Shown piece by piece: positions 10,429-20,300 of a DNA stretch of 46,991 nt. Positions within the stretch are counted from its first letter, which is position 1. Every line of letters begins with the position of its first letter. The DNA is taken from NCBI GenBank assembly GCA_937871935.1, contig CALMQI010000420.1, positions 1-46,991 of the forward strand, written 5' to 3'. A program made the position numbers and the translations under genes. The notes beneath the pieces were generated by a model. The model ran no database searches. It had not been told where the DNA came from and saw nothing but the letters and a program-made list of their open reading frames with translations. This DNA is from an uncultured Burkholderiales bacterium. GTDB lineage: Bacteria > Pseudomonadota > Gammaproteobacteria > Burkholderiales > Burkholderiaceae_C.

Positions 10429-11898
10429 TCAGCGACGGCTCAACGCGGCCGAAGCGCGCGCGTCCTGCAGTATCTTGAACGCGGCCCAAGCATCCGTATA
10501 CCCGTATCCGAAGGTGTTGTCGGCACCAGACTCGCCCAGGTCCCTAGCGCCACGTACCAGCGCACTCTCCAGATCAGCCACTGAAGCCGAGGGGAACGCG
10601 CCGGCGAGCAGCGCCAGCACGCCGGCCACGTGAGGCGCGGCCAGTGAACTGCCTGATGCCGTGGCGTATGACGCCACCCCACCGTGCGAGAGATCCGCTG
10701 TCCGCACGTTCACGCCGGGCGCCACCAGCCGAGGAAAGATCTCACCATCGCAGGAGGACGGGCCACGGCTGGACTGGCGCTCGACCGCCAGGTCGCGCCC
10801 CACCGGGCCGACGGACATCACGCCAGGGTTGTTGCCCGGACTGCTGCTCGTGCGCGCCGCGGGCCCATCGTTGCCGGCTGCAAAGACGACCGCAATGCCG
10901 GCGTTGCGCAGCGCGCGGATGTCGTCGCCGAATTCGCGGATGCACGCCCCAGGGCCTCGGCCCGTCAGTGCCCAAGAGGCGTTGACGACATCGGGTGCGT
11001 CTGTCGTGGCGAGGTCGCCATCGGGGTCCATCAGCCACTGGAATGCGAGGTGGATGTCGCTCATGCGCGCACGGCCATCCGCGTTGTACAGCTTCGCCGC
11101 GATCCAGCGCGCGTCCGGCGCCACGCCCAGCGCCGAGACGCCAACCATGATGCCCATGGCCTGCGTGCCGTGGCCCATCGCATCGTGCGGCGCCGGCTGC
11201 TCGCCGTGCGGGTCGTACCAGCTGTTGGCGCCACCGCGCCATTGCCGCCGCAACAGCGGATGCGCAAGGTCTACGCCCGTGTCCATCGACGCCACCACCA
11301 CCCCACGACCGGTATGGCCGAGTGCCCACAGCTCGGGTGCATGGATCGTGGTGATGTTCCAGCCTGGCGCCTTGTTCATGGCCGCCACGGGGTCGCCCAC
11401 CTGAGCAGCCGGCGCAACTGGCGGCTCCGGCCGTGCGGAGGGCGGGCGCATCGCAGGCGCGCGCGGCGAGCGCCCACCCTGGACGAACGAGTCCAGCTCG
11501 ACATGCGCGACACCCGCCTGGTCGGCCAATTGCTTCACCGCCACGGCGGGCAGCGTCACCGCCAGCCCATTGATGATCCAGAGATCTCGCCGCCGTGCCG
11601 CGCCCTGCGCTGAAAGCAGTGGCTCGACCGCCGCGCGATTGCGCGCCGCGCGCGCTTGCAGCGCCGCGGCGAGACGGTTATCGCGCACGCGTCGATCGCC
11701 CACCACCAGCGGCTCTTGATCCAGCGGATCGGCGAAGCGCACGATCACGGCCGTGTCGGCGTGCGTGCCGCGATGAGCCATGGCGCGCTCGAGGTCAGGA
11801 CTGATCACGCCGGCGCGCGCAGATGCGGCCGTCATCGCGACGAGCCACACGGCGGCGGCCATCGGCCGGGCTTGTGTTGGAAGACCTGCGCTCGCCAT
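10429..11898 (-). CDS. Secreted subtilisin-like serine protease (S8 family)
   Basis: A 489-aa exported protease. An N-terminal signal segment ends near ASARAG (residue 30), followed by a possible inhibitor-like propeptide (about 40-140) and a Pro/Ala-rich linker. The catalytic domain runs from about residue 180. The triad is D206 (VVVASMDTGVD), H243 (GHGTQAMG) and S418 (SGSSLAAPHVAG), with oxyanion N343 in FAAGNDG. The usual GTS before the serine is GSS here, a tolerated change. The ATG at 11898 lacks a strong ribosome site, so the exact start is uncertain. Placed between copper-oxidase genes and a copper chaperone, it may mature or shed the secreted proteins of the operon. It could equally be a general extracellular protease. 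Confidence 0.85.
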   Translation of the reverse strand: MASAGLPTQARPMAAAVWLVAMTAASARAGVISPDLERAMAHRGTHADTAVIVRFADPLDQEPLVVGDRRVRDNRLAAALQARAARNRAAVEPLLSAQGAARRRDLWIINGLAVTLPAVAVKQLADQAGVAHVELDSFVQGGRSPRAPAMRPPSARPEPPVAPAAQVGDPVAAMNKAPGWNITTIHAPELWALGHTGRGVVVASMDTGVDLAHPLLRRQWRGGANSWYDPHGEQPAPHDAMGHGTQAMGIMVGVSALGVAPDARWIAAKLYNADGRARMSDIHLAFQWLMDPDGDLATTDAPDVVNASWALTGRGPGACIREFGDDIRALRNAGIAVVFAAGNDGPAARTSSSPGNNPGVMSVGPVGRDLAVERQSSRGPSSCDGEIFPRLVAPGVNVRTADLSHGGVASYATASGSSLAAPHVAGVLALLAGAFPSASVADLESALVRGARDLGESGADNTFGYGYTDAWAAFKILQDARASAALSRR

Positions 11899-11963
11899 GT
11901 TGTGCCATCTTGCCCGAGCCGCTGCCGACCCTGGCGTGACTTCGTACTCGGCCGGCCGCAGCG

Positions 11964-12467
11964 CTACTGCACCGTGAGATCGGTGATCTTCACGGCGCCA
12001 AGCAGCAACGACAGCTTGTCGCCGCTGCGCACTGCCTTGCCGGGATTGCCGAACATCACGAAGTAGCTGCGGTCGGTGTGGATCACGTTGTTGCGCGCAG
12101 TCTGCCGGATGCGCCCGAGCACCGGCGTGTCCGGCACGCCGAGCCGGGCGCTGCGCGCCGTGTCCATCAGGTAGGGCTGAATCTTGCCGTTGAGCAACGG
12201 CGCCGCCTTGGCTGGGTCGAGCACACGGTAGCGCAGGTCGAGCATCGAGCCCGCGGCCGACAAGCGCAGCCCCTCGACGCGAATGCCGTAGGCCGCCACC
12301 ACCGTGTCGGTCGAAGTGCGCACCGCCTCGACCGGTGGCGCCGGCGGCGCGCTCGCACAACCTGCCAGCGTGGCGGCGATGCCCAGCCATGCCGCACAGG
12401 TGAGCACGCTCGCACGGCGAGCACAGCGGCCTTGCGCAGGCCGGCACACGAAGACAGCGGAAGTCAT
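11964..12467 (-). CDS. Small predicted lipoprotein of unknown function
   Basis: A 167-aa protein with a signal peptide ending in a lipobox (TLAGCASAPP), so it is probably anchored in a membrane by lipidation. A conserved-looking beta-rich domain follows, with DLRYRVLDPAKAAPLLNGK and a C-terminal stretch VRSGDKLSLLLGAVKITDLT. I recognise no catalytic motif. The ATG at 12467 is preceded by AAGG and lies 20 bp after the stop of the ligand-free cupredoxin gene, in the same operon. It could tether or chaperone the secreted copper proteins; this is inference from context only. Confidence 0.7.
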   Translation of the reverse strand: MTSAVFVCRPAQGRCARRASVLTCAAWLGIAATLAGCASAPPAPPVEAVRTSTDTVVAAYGIRVEGLRLSAAGSMLDLRYRVLDPAKAAPLLNGKIQPYLMDTARSARLGVPDTPVLGRIRQTARNNVIHTDRSYFVMFGNPGKAVRSGDKLSLLLGAVKITDLTVQ

Positions 12468-12486
12468 CAACAAGTACCTTGTCAGA

Positions 12487-14478
12487 TCAGAGGTTGCCGC
12501 CGACGAAGTCGTCGACCGCTGCCCCGCTGCCGAGCTTGACGCCGATGTTGCCGCCGGCGGTCCACGACGGCAGCTGGATGCCACCGACGAACGTACCGTT
12601 GAGGAACACGGTGACCAACCCCTTGAAGTCGACCTTGGCACTCAAGGTGCCGGAGCCCGATGCGCCGGCAAAGCTGGCCTGCAGCACTTCGGTATAGCCG
12701 CCGCTGCCGATGCTGCCCACGGTGTAGACCTCGACCGCGCCGCCGGTATGGCGAACTTCGATGTAGCCGTTCGGCTGGGACGGCAGGTTGCCCCCGGTGG
12801 CCTTCAGGATCAGCGACGCGCCGGCCAGCGATGTGCTGTTCGTGAACGCCGCGTACTGTGCGCCGCCGAACGTCGTCGCGTTCCAGACCGCCAGGCCCCC
12901 GGTTCCAGTGGCGGCCGCGCTCAGCGCGGCGCCGACGCCGACGTAGTTGGTGCCGTCGCTGGCATAGGCCCAGTTGGCGCTCAAGGAGCCCGCGGTGTCA
13001 AAACTGTCGAGCGCTGCGGCCAGGGTTGGCGCGACAGGATCGATCACGGCGACCGTCACCGTGGCAGCGCCGCTGAGTGCACCGAACGGATCGCGGGCCT
13101 GGTAGGTGAACGTATGGGTCCCCGTCGGCCCCGTCAGCGTGAAGGAGCCATTGGTGTTGAGCGTGTACGTTCCAGGCGTCGTCGTCGAACTGGTCGCAGC
13201 GTTCGTTGCGGCCACGGCCGTGATCGCCTGGCTCAGGTTCGGGTCACTGTCGTTGGCCAGCACGCCCGTCGCGGCGACGTTCAACGCCACGCCCGTCACC
13301 GTCTCGTAGACGGCACCGGCTGCGGGATCGTTGACCGCGACCGGCGGTTGGTTGCCACCCCCACTACCGCCGCCCGGAACACCACCCGCTCCGCCGCCCC
13401 CCGCCCCGGGTCCTGGCAGCACGAAAGCCATCATCCCGCCGACGCCCTGGGCCCCGTTGTTCGACAAGCCGAGCCTGCGGTCCACGATCGCGTAGCGACC
13501 CGTGCCTGGCTGGTGCTGCACCAGTACGTCGAGCGTCTTGGCCGCCGGCAGCAGCGCGGTGTACTGGCTGCGCAGCTGCGGCTTGGCGGTGCCACCCTCG
13601 ACGTAGCTGTAGGGCTTGCCGTCTTCGGCGATCACGTCCCAGTGCCGACCCATGGCCATGGGCACACGAGTCGTCAATCCGGCATTGAGCAGGCGCAACA
13701 GCGTCGTGCCCCCTGCACCGGTTGGGGCGATCGTCGGCAGTTCGGGATACGCCTGACCGTTGATCAGGAAGTACTTGGGGGCGTAGTTGATCGTGCTGGT
13801 TGGCGCAGGCGACGTCCCGTAGCTGCCATCGTTGATCGCCGCGTGCATCGCGGGATCGATCTCGCTGTAGAGCAGCACCGCCTGGTTATCGTATTGGTAC
13901 AGATCGTCGGCGTAGGCGCGGGCGCGCGTGGTCGAGTCCGCGTCGCGCTCGTTGCGGCCGACCATGCCGTACAGGCCCATCTGCACCTGCACCTGCGGCT
14001 GCGTGCCGCTCTGGTAGAGATAGGTGCCCGGCTTGACGTTGGACCAGGTGTAGTCCTGAAGTCCATTCGCGGCGGCTTCTGCGTCGAAGGACCGCACGCG
14101 CCGCCGCGCCAGCGCGTCGGTGTCGGTCGTCCAGACCGGTGCCATCGGCTTGATCAGCCCGTTGATGACCAGCGAGGTCGGCACGCCGAGGTTGTTCCTC
14201 AGGTGCACCGTCAATGACGTGTCACCCACCGGCACCGTCAGCGCCGGTCCCGGGACGGTGCCCGCCCCGCTGCAGGCATTTGGCCAACCCGCCGGCACGG
14301 TACCCGTGCCGCACAAGGCATAACCCCACATCGGCACCGGAGTGCCGGCCACGGTGACTGTCGTCACGTCGGCCTTGAGCCAATACTCGATGGCCAACGC
14401 GGGGCTACCGGCCAGCGACAGCCCGGCGCAGGTCAGCGCCGAACCGACGTGCCTGAGCGTGAGTTTTCTGGTGCGCAT
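12487..14478 (-). CDS. Cupredoxin (multicopper oxidase-like) protein without copper ligands, with C-terminal beta domains
   Basis: A 663-aa secreted protein called protein A here. GGGGAGAG lies ahead of the ATG, and a signal peptide ends about residue 29. Residues 30-355 follow the two-domain cupredoxin layout seen in the next two genes, but every expected copper ligand is replaced. SLVINGL (102-108) stands where HxHG belongs, YQSG (155-158) where YHCH or YHSG belongs, TRVPMAMG (270-277) where HxxHxHG belongs, and GGMM (347-350) has no HxH before it. A glycine-rich linker (356-376) leads to a VCBS/cadherin-like Ig domain (377-481) and a beta-sandwich resembling carbohydrate-binding or LamG folds (490-663). 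I read it as a structural or surface-binding subunit of a hetero-oligomeric oxidase. Confidence 0.78.
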   Translation of the reverse strand: MRTRKLTLRHVGSALTCAGLSLAGSPALAIEYWLKADVTTVTVAGTPVPMWGYALCGTGTVPAGWPNACSGAGTVPGPALTVPVGDTSLTVHLRNNLGVPTSLVINGLIKPMAPVWTTDTDALARRRVRSFDAEAAANGLQDYTWSNVKPGTYLYQSGTQPQVQVQMGLYGMVGRNERDADSTTRARAYADDLYQYDNQAVLLYSEIDPAMHAAINDGSYGTSPAPTSTINYAPKYFLINGQAYPELPTIAPTGAGGTTLLRLLNAGLTTRVPMAMGRHWDVIAEDGKPYSYVEGGTAKPQLRSQYTALLPAAKTLDVLVQHQPGTGRYAIVDRRLGLSNNGAQGVGGMMAFVLPGPGAGGGGAGGVPGGGSGGGNQPPVAVNDPAAGAVYETVTGVALNVAATGVLANDSDPNLSQAITAVAATNAATSSTTTPGTYTLNTNGSFTLTGPTGTHTFTYQARDPFGALSGAATVTVAVIDPVAPTLAAALDSFDTAGSLSANWAYASDGTNYVGVGAALSAAATGTGGLAVWNATTFGGAQYAAFTNSTSLAGASLILKATGGNLPSQPNGYIEVRHTGGAVEVYTVGSIGSGGYTEVLQASFAGASGSGTLSAKVDFKGLVTVFLNGTFVGGIQLPSWTAGGNIGVKLGSGAAVDDFVGGNL

Positions 14479-14500
14479 GGTTGCACTCTCCCCTTTGGGC

Positions 14501-15970
14501 TTACTCGAAGTCCAGGTCTTCCGACCAGGGCTCGACGATCAGCATGGTCATCATCCCGCCTGGGAAGATGTCGTCGGTGGTGATCTCTTTTTCATTGTGG
14601 GAGTGCCACATATGGAAGTAGCCTCCCCTTGTGTTCAAGCCCGGATGGCCCTGCGGCAGGTTGCCGGTCAGGCCCAGGAACGGGCTGCCACCCCAGCTCT
14701 CGCCGAATGACAGGTCGAGCGTGCCGGCGAGCGTGACCGGCATCGGCCTGCCGTGATCGGCGCACCACTCCCAAGGATGGTCCGCATCCAGGTCTGCGAA
14801 GCCGTCAGCACCCGGCAGTCCAGTCCTGTTGTTGACGACGTCCTTGCAGGTATGCGCAGGCGCCCCGCCAGCGGGCGTGCCATAGACGTCCCAGCCGATG
14901 CCCTTGCCTGTCCACTCGAAGATCAGGTCCATGGTCTGGCCTGGCACCGCGCGAACAGTGAAGTCCGGCGAGGTCAGATCGGGCGCTTTGGTGAGGACAG
15001 TCGGTGCGCTCGACAGCACACGCCCATCACGCGCAATCGGATAGGCGTGGTTGCCGTGGTGGTGGAAGGGGTGCAGGTCGCGCCCGGCGCTGACCACGCG
15101 CATCAGCAGCCGCTCGCCGGGATGCATGCGCGGCAGCGCGCCGTAGGGCTGCGTCGGCAGCCAATACACGTAGTCGGGCAACATCGTGTCGGGCGCATTG
15201 CGCCCGTTGATGAACCAGATGCTGGGGCGGATCGTGGTGGTATCGACCGTGACGTTCACCGGCTGGCCCGGCATCCCCGAGATCACCTGGCCGTAGACCT
15301 GCCAGTGGAAGTCGGGGTCCATCTCGCTGAGCAGGAACAGGTGCTCGCGGTCATAGTCCGTGCCGGCCTGCTGGTAGGCCTTGCGATCGGGGTGGGAGCC
15401 TTTCGTGCCTCGAGCGAAGCCCGTCGGGCGCACGATGATCGCGCCGACGAGTCCCATCTCGACCTGCAGGTCCGGGTTGGTCCCGCTGTGGTACATGTAG
15501 GTGCCGGGCTGCGCGGCGACGAACGAGTACTCGACCACCCCGCCCCGCTGGATCTCCTTGGTCAGCAGGCCGTCAGCGCACTGGGTGACGCTGATGCAAG
15601 CCGACTGCACACCCTGCTGCCCCGGGAACACGGCCGACACCACCACCGGCAGTTCGTTCTTCAGCGAGATCTTGATCGTCTCGCCCTGGTAGGCGATCAG
15701 CGTCGGCCCCGGGTATTGCATCGGGAAGGCATTGCCGTCGTTGAAGTCATGCGCATAGCCCCACGCGTAGTGGCTGTTGCCATCGGAGGTGCTGATGAAG
15801 TCGTGCTTGGCGATCAGGCGAAACACCCGGGTCGACGCGGCGTTCGGGTCGAGCGCGCCCTCCCACCCGGTGACGGCGGCGTGCCCCGGCCCACCGAGGC
15901 ATACCAGCGCCGCCGTGAGCCCGGCCCGGAACAGCCCGGGCAGCGAGTTGAGTACCGTCATCGTCTTCAT
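14501..15970 (-). CDS. Two-domain multicopper oxidase-like protein keeping only the domain 2 copper ligands
   Basis: A 489-aa secreted protein, called protein B here. GGAGAGG lies 4 nt before ATG 15970, and a signal peptide ends near residue 31. Domain 1 has lost the HxHG motif (VSAVFPGQQG at 111-120) and has HSG (161-163) where HCH is expected, leaving one histidine and no type 1 cysteine. Domain 2 keeps HPFHHHG (H300, H303, H305) and WHSH (H456, H458), followed by GGMMT (471-475). Ser457 replaces the type 1 cysteine. It therefore offers half of a trinuclear copper cluster but no type 1 site. It lies 22 bp upstream of the protein A gene and 41 bp downstream of the protein C gene. Its missing ligands are exactly those retained by protein C. 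Confidence 0.85.
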   Translation of the reverse strand: MKTMTVLNSLPGLFRAGLTAALVCLGGPGHAAVTGWEGALDPNAASTRVFRLIAKHDFISTSDGNSHYAWGYAHDFNDGNAFPMQYPGPTLIAYQGETIKISLKNELPVVVSAVFPGQQGVQSACISVTQCADGLLTKEIQRGGVVEYSFVAAQPGTYMYHSGTNPDLQVEMGLVGAIIVRPTGFARGTKGSHPDRKAYQQAGTDYDREHLFLLSEMDPDFHWQVYGQVISGMPGQPVNVTVDTTTIRPSIWFINGRNAPDTMLPDYVYWLPTQPYGALPRMHPGERLLMRVVSAGRDLHPFHHHGNHAYPIARDGRVLSSAPTVLTKAPDLTSPDFTVRAVPGQTMDLIFEWTGKGIGWDVYGTPAGGAPAHTCKDVVNNRTGLPGADGFADLDADHPWEWCADHGRPMPVTLAGTLDLSFGESWGGSPFLGLTGNLPQGHPGLNTRGGYFHMWHSHNEKEITTDDIFPGGMMTMLIVEPWSEDLDFE

Positions 15971-16011
15971 TGCGCCTCTCCTGACATCGGCCTGGTGGGT
16001 CGTGCCCGTGG

Positions 16012-17265
16012 TCACTGCGCGGCGATGACGACTTCCGTCATCATGCCGCCGTTGTCCTGATCGAAATTGCTGAGGTAGTTCAGGTTCGTGGTGTAGAGAA
16101 AGTACGTTCCCACTGCCACGCCCGTCGTGTCGATCAGCACCTCGGCCGATTCGCCGCCGCCGAGGGTGACCGAGCTGGTCTCGTAGTAAAGATCCTTGCC
16201 ATCGGGCCCGCGCAGTTGGCGCGCGCCCGAGCCGACCACCTTCATCGGCAGGCCGTGAGCAGTGATCGTGTAGTAGTTGGTGACGCTCAGGTTCGACAGG
16301 CGCAGCAGGATGCGTTCGCCCTGCTTGGCCTCCACCAGTGCGCTGATCGGTTGCGACTGCGTGTCGTTGTTGAGGGAGTTTCCGTCTGCGTCGGTCGGCG
16401 TGGGCAGCGGAGCAGGATTGACGGTGTCGGGATACCCGCGCCCGTTGATCATCGCGTAGGTGTCCCTCATGTTCTTGAAGGGCAGCGGGTTGATGCTCAG
16501 GCTGGCGTCATGGAAGTTGTGGTCCATCGACGAGAGTTGCAGCGCTTTGGACACGTGATAGCCGGTGGAGGCGTCGCCGTCGTTGTAGACATAACCGGCG
16601 AGCGGCTTGCTGTTGACGACCGTCGGGATGCTGGTGGGGTTCGGCGCCCCGGGAGCCAGAACTCCGTCCTGCTTGGGCTTCACATAGAGATTGCCGAGCA
16701 TGCCCATCTGCATGTGCTCGGTCGCCTCCTGGTGGCAGTGGTACATGTAGGTGCCGGGGTCGTTGAGCCGGTAGAAATAGGTCACCGACGAACCCATGTT
16801 CACGCCGAACGAGCCCTCGGGCATGCCGTCGAACACCGGCGCGGCCTGCGCAAAGCCGTGGAAGTGCACGGTGTGCGGGTCGAACAGGTCGGGCCGCATC
16901 GCCATCGACACGTTGGACAGCGTGAGGTAGAAGTCGTTGCCCTCGGTGAGCTCGATGGTCGGCGCCGAGAAGTTGGCCTCCAGCGGGTCGAGCGTGACGT
17001 CGGCCGCGGGCTTGCCGGTGACGTCGGCGAAGCCAAAGACGTACAGGTTGCGCCGATCGGCCATGGTGATGAAGCCGTCACCGGCCGACAGGTGCTTGCA
17101 CTGCACGCCAGGGGGCAAGACGCTCTTGATCTGTCCCGTGCCATCGACGCCCGTGTTCCCGGGGCCGCATTGCACGAACACCGCGGCACTGGCCGTGGCA
17201 GACATCGTCAGAGCCGCGACGGCGGCCACGACAGGAAGCAGCTTGCGGGGAGAAAAGTCGGTCAT
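16012..17265 (-). CDS. Two-domain multicopper oxidase-like protein with type 1 site and half a trinuclear site in domain 1
   Basis: A 417-aa secreted protein, called protein C here. I chose ATG 17265 because GGAG is 7 nt upstream; an ATG at 17325 would add 20 residues before the signal peptide. Domain 1 has HTVHFHG (H131, H134, H136) and YHCHQEATEHMQMGM (H176, C177, H178, H184, M189). Compared with NirK, H131, C177, H184 and M189 match the type 1 ligands and H136 and H176 match the type 2 ligands. The NirK Asp98 position is His134 and the position after the Cys is His178, the pattern of trinuclear-cluster oxidases. Domain 2 is degenerate: only TAHG near residue 345 survives and the HCH segment reads YTTNL. 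A partner must complete the trinuclear site. Confidence 0.87.
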   Translation of the reverse strand: MTDFSPRKLLPVVAAVAALTMSATASAAVFVQCGPGNTGVDGTGQIKSVLPPGVQCKHLSAGDGFITMADRRNLYVFGFADVTGKPAADVTLDPLEANFSAPTIELTEGNDFYLTLSNVSMAMRPDLFDPHTVHFHGFAQAAPVFDGMPEGSFGVNMGSSVTYFYRLNDPGTYMYHCHQEATEHMQMGMLGNLYVKPKQDGVLAPGAPNPTSIPTVVNSKPLAGYVYNDGDASTGYHVSKALQLSSMDHNFHDASLSINPLPFKNMRDTYAMINGRGYPDTVNPAPLPTPTDADGNSLNNDTQSQPISALVEAKQGERILLRLSNLSVTNYYTITAHGLPMKVVGSGARQLRGPDGKDLYYETSSVTLGGGESAEVLIDTTGVAVGTYFLYTTNLNYLSNFDQDNGGMMTEVVIAAQ

Positions 17266-17338
17266 GGTCAGGCTCCTTCCGGTGACGGTGGGGTGCTCGG
17301 CGTTGGCATCGGTCTTGATACGCATGGTCAGTTCGCCC

Positions 17339-20300
17339 TCACTGGCCGGTCAGGTTGCGGCTGGCCGAGGCGCTGCCGATGCCGCCGACCCCGGTTCCCG
17401 TGACGCTCAACGTGCCGGTCGTTGTGCTGTTCCCGCTTGGCGAGGCAAAGCTCACGATGACCGTGCACGTGCCGCCCGCCGCGACGGGGCTTCCGATCGT
17501 GCAGGTGCCACCTGCCAGCGCGTAGGTGCCATTGCCGTTGTTGGTCTTGGTCACCGTGATCGTGCTGATGACGAAAGGCGCTGCGGTGGCACCGGTGTTC
17601 GTCAGCGTGAGCGTTCGTGTGGTGCTGCCATTCACGTTGCCGAAGGGTTGCGTCCCGGCGCCGAGCGAAGGATTGGGTGCGACACCGGTGCCGCGCACGC
17701 CAGCCTGCGGCAGGATCGTCGTGTTCAGGCCGGAGGCCACCGACACATGCACTGAGGCACCCGGCAGCAGCGGATTCCCGAACAAGTTCGTGCCCTTCAG
17801 ACCCACCGAGGTCGGCGCAAACACCACGCTGAACGTGCAGGACTGCCCCGGCGCCAGGCTGGTTGTGGTGGTGCAGGTGTCGCCGGCGCGGAAAGCGGCC
17901 GAGAACTGGCTGGCGTAGGTGCCTGACAGGCTCGGATTGCCCGTGAACACCAGGTTGCCCAGGCTCGCCGACAGGTTGGTCACCGTGAACTGCCGCGGTG
18001 CACTCTGCGTACCGACCTGCTGGGCGCCGAAGTTCAGGCCTCCCACCGGATTCGGGTTGATCGAGTAGCCGGGAATGACGCCGGTGCCCGACAGCGCAAC
18101 CGGCACGCTCGCCACACCGGTGCCGGCGACGGTCAGCGTGGCCGTCTTTGCGAGGATGCTCGTCGGACGGAACGACACCGTGATCGTGCAGCCGGTGAAC
18201 GGTGCCAGCGGTGCCGAGCAGGTTGTCGCCAAGCTGAACTGGCTGGCGTTCGTGCCGGTCAGCGTCGGCGCAGCCAGTGTCAGCACCGCAGTGCCGATGT
18301 TCTGCACCGTGATCGTCGCGCTGCGCGTCGTGTTCAGCGACTGGGTGCCGAAGGCCACCGTCGTCGGCGAGACGCTCATGATCGGTCCCGGGGTCAGGAT
18401 CTCGTCGGCACCGATGTCGATTGCGGCGGTCGTGCCCGCCGGGCGCGGCTGCCGTTCGAAGTCGGCCGCCGGCACGAACCCGGCACCGATGGTCGTGTTG
18501 TCACCCGCGCTGGCGTTCGGCGCCCGGCCGTTGTTGATGGCCACGTTGGTCGTGGTGTCGGCCAGGTGATAGTCGGCACGCGGCAGGCCGACGTTCGGGC
18601 CGGACATCTCCCACAGCGTCAACGGACTGAAGATCACGTTGACGAAGTTGCCCGTCTCGTCGAAGGTCAGCGCCGTCTGCAGATTCACCGTCGCTTCAGG
18701 CAAGACGACGGGCTGGGTCGGATCGATGATCGAGTTGTAGGCGTTGGCCTTGACGAACAGGTCTGCACTTGCCGCCGCCACGTAGCGATTGCAGCCGATC
18801 GGTAGCGATGTCGGCGTCGAGTTGCCGCAGTTGGTCAGGTCGGCGCCGAAGGCCGCGCGATTGGCCGGCGTGTCGGTGAAGACCGAGTAGCGCGGCGTCA
18901 TCGCGGCGTTGTCCAGCCGGCCCAGGTCGGCATAGGCCGCCTGTCCGGAGACCGGGTCGTACAGCGCAGTGGTCGTGCCGGTGATGCGGTAGATGTAGGA
19001 CCGGTTGGCCCACAGGATGTTGTTCAGCAGCGTGGGGCTGCTGCCGCTCAGCACCGTCAGGCCGGCGATCTGCGGCAGCGAACCGTCCTGCGGCGCGTTG
19101 GCACCGAAGGCCTGTCGATTCGTTGCCGTGCTCACATTGCTCGCGATCGTGTTGTTCACCAGGCGCACATTGCTGCCGCCTTGCGTGATCGCCACGCCAC
19201 CGCCGGTGTAGGCCGCGACGTTGTTGACGATCATGTTGTTGGTCAACACCACGTCGTCGGCGTTGGTCGTGCGGGCGATGCTGATGCCACCGCCTGCGCC
19301 GGCGCCGGCCTGGTTGCCCTGCACGACGTTGCCATCGACCAGCACGTCGCCGGTGCCGGTGGAGGCGCCGCCACCGACCGGAATCTGGCCGGCGATGGAC
19401 ACACCGCCGCCCATCGGGTCGGCCGCCTGGTTGAAGGTCTGGTTGAAGTAGAACTTGTTGTCGAGGACGCGGTTCGCCGGCGTGCTGCTGCCGCTGACGA
19501 TCGAGCCCGGGGACAGGCCGAGGTGGCTCAGGCCGCCGCCGTCGGACATCGAGAAGTTGCCGCAGACATAGTTGTTGGTGACCGCGTAGCCGTTGGAGCC
19601 GGTACCCAGCGTGATGCCGCCTGCGCCGCCCGCTCCGGTGGCGCCGTTCTGCGAGATCCAGTTATGGTGGATGTTCGGCGCACGGTTCACGCCGTCGGTG
19701 AAGGTGTTGTCGGGTGCCAGCAGTGCCGTGTGGCCGATGCGCACGCCACCGCCATAGGTGCCGTAGTTGCCGGTGATGCGGTTGTTGGACAACTCGATGC
19801 CGCAGGCATAGCCGCTGGCGAGGATGGCGCCGCCGGAGTCGGAGCCGGTGATCGACAGGCCGTCGATGGCAAGCTTGGTCGTATTGCCGAGCAGGCAGTC
19901 GCTGAAGGGGCCGATGCCGCCCAGGATGCCGGCCTTGCCGACCACCAGGATGCCGGGGCCCTCTTCCGCGCCGAACAGCAGCGGCTCGTTGTTGGCGGCG
20001 TCGATGCCCAACTCCTGCCCGGGCAGCAGATCGAAGGTATTGCCGGCCTTGGCATTGATGCGCCGGCGCCAGTCGGCCAGGCCGGTGGTCGCCGACTTGG
20101 CCGCGTTGATGTAGGTCGAGCCCGCGCCCCAGCCCTGCAGGCGGACGCGCTTGTCGACGATGACGTACTCGTTGTACGTGCCGGGCGCCACGGTGATCAG
20201 TTCGCCGGCACCCGCGGCCTCGACCGCGGCCTGGATCGTCTTGCACGGCGTCGCGACGCCACAATTGACACCGTCGCTGCCGTTCGGATTGACGGTGCGC

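Noticed and set aside
12487..17265. Assignment of the copper proteins to MofA, MnxG or CueO/PcoA
   Set aside because: Those are single polypeptides with all copper motifs. Here the motifs are distributed or lost, so a named assignment would mislead.
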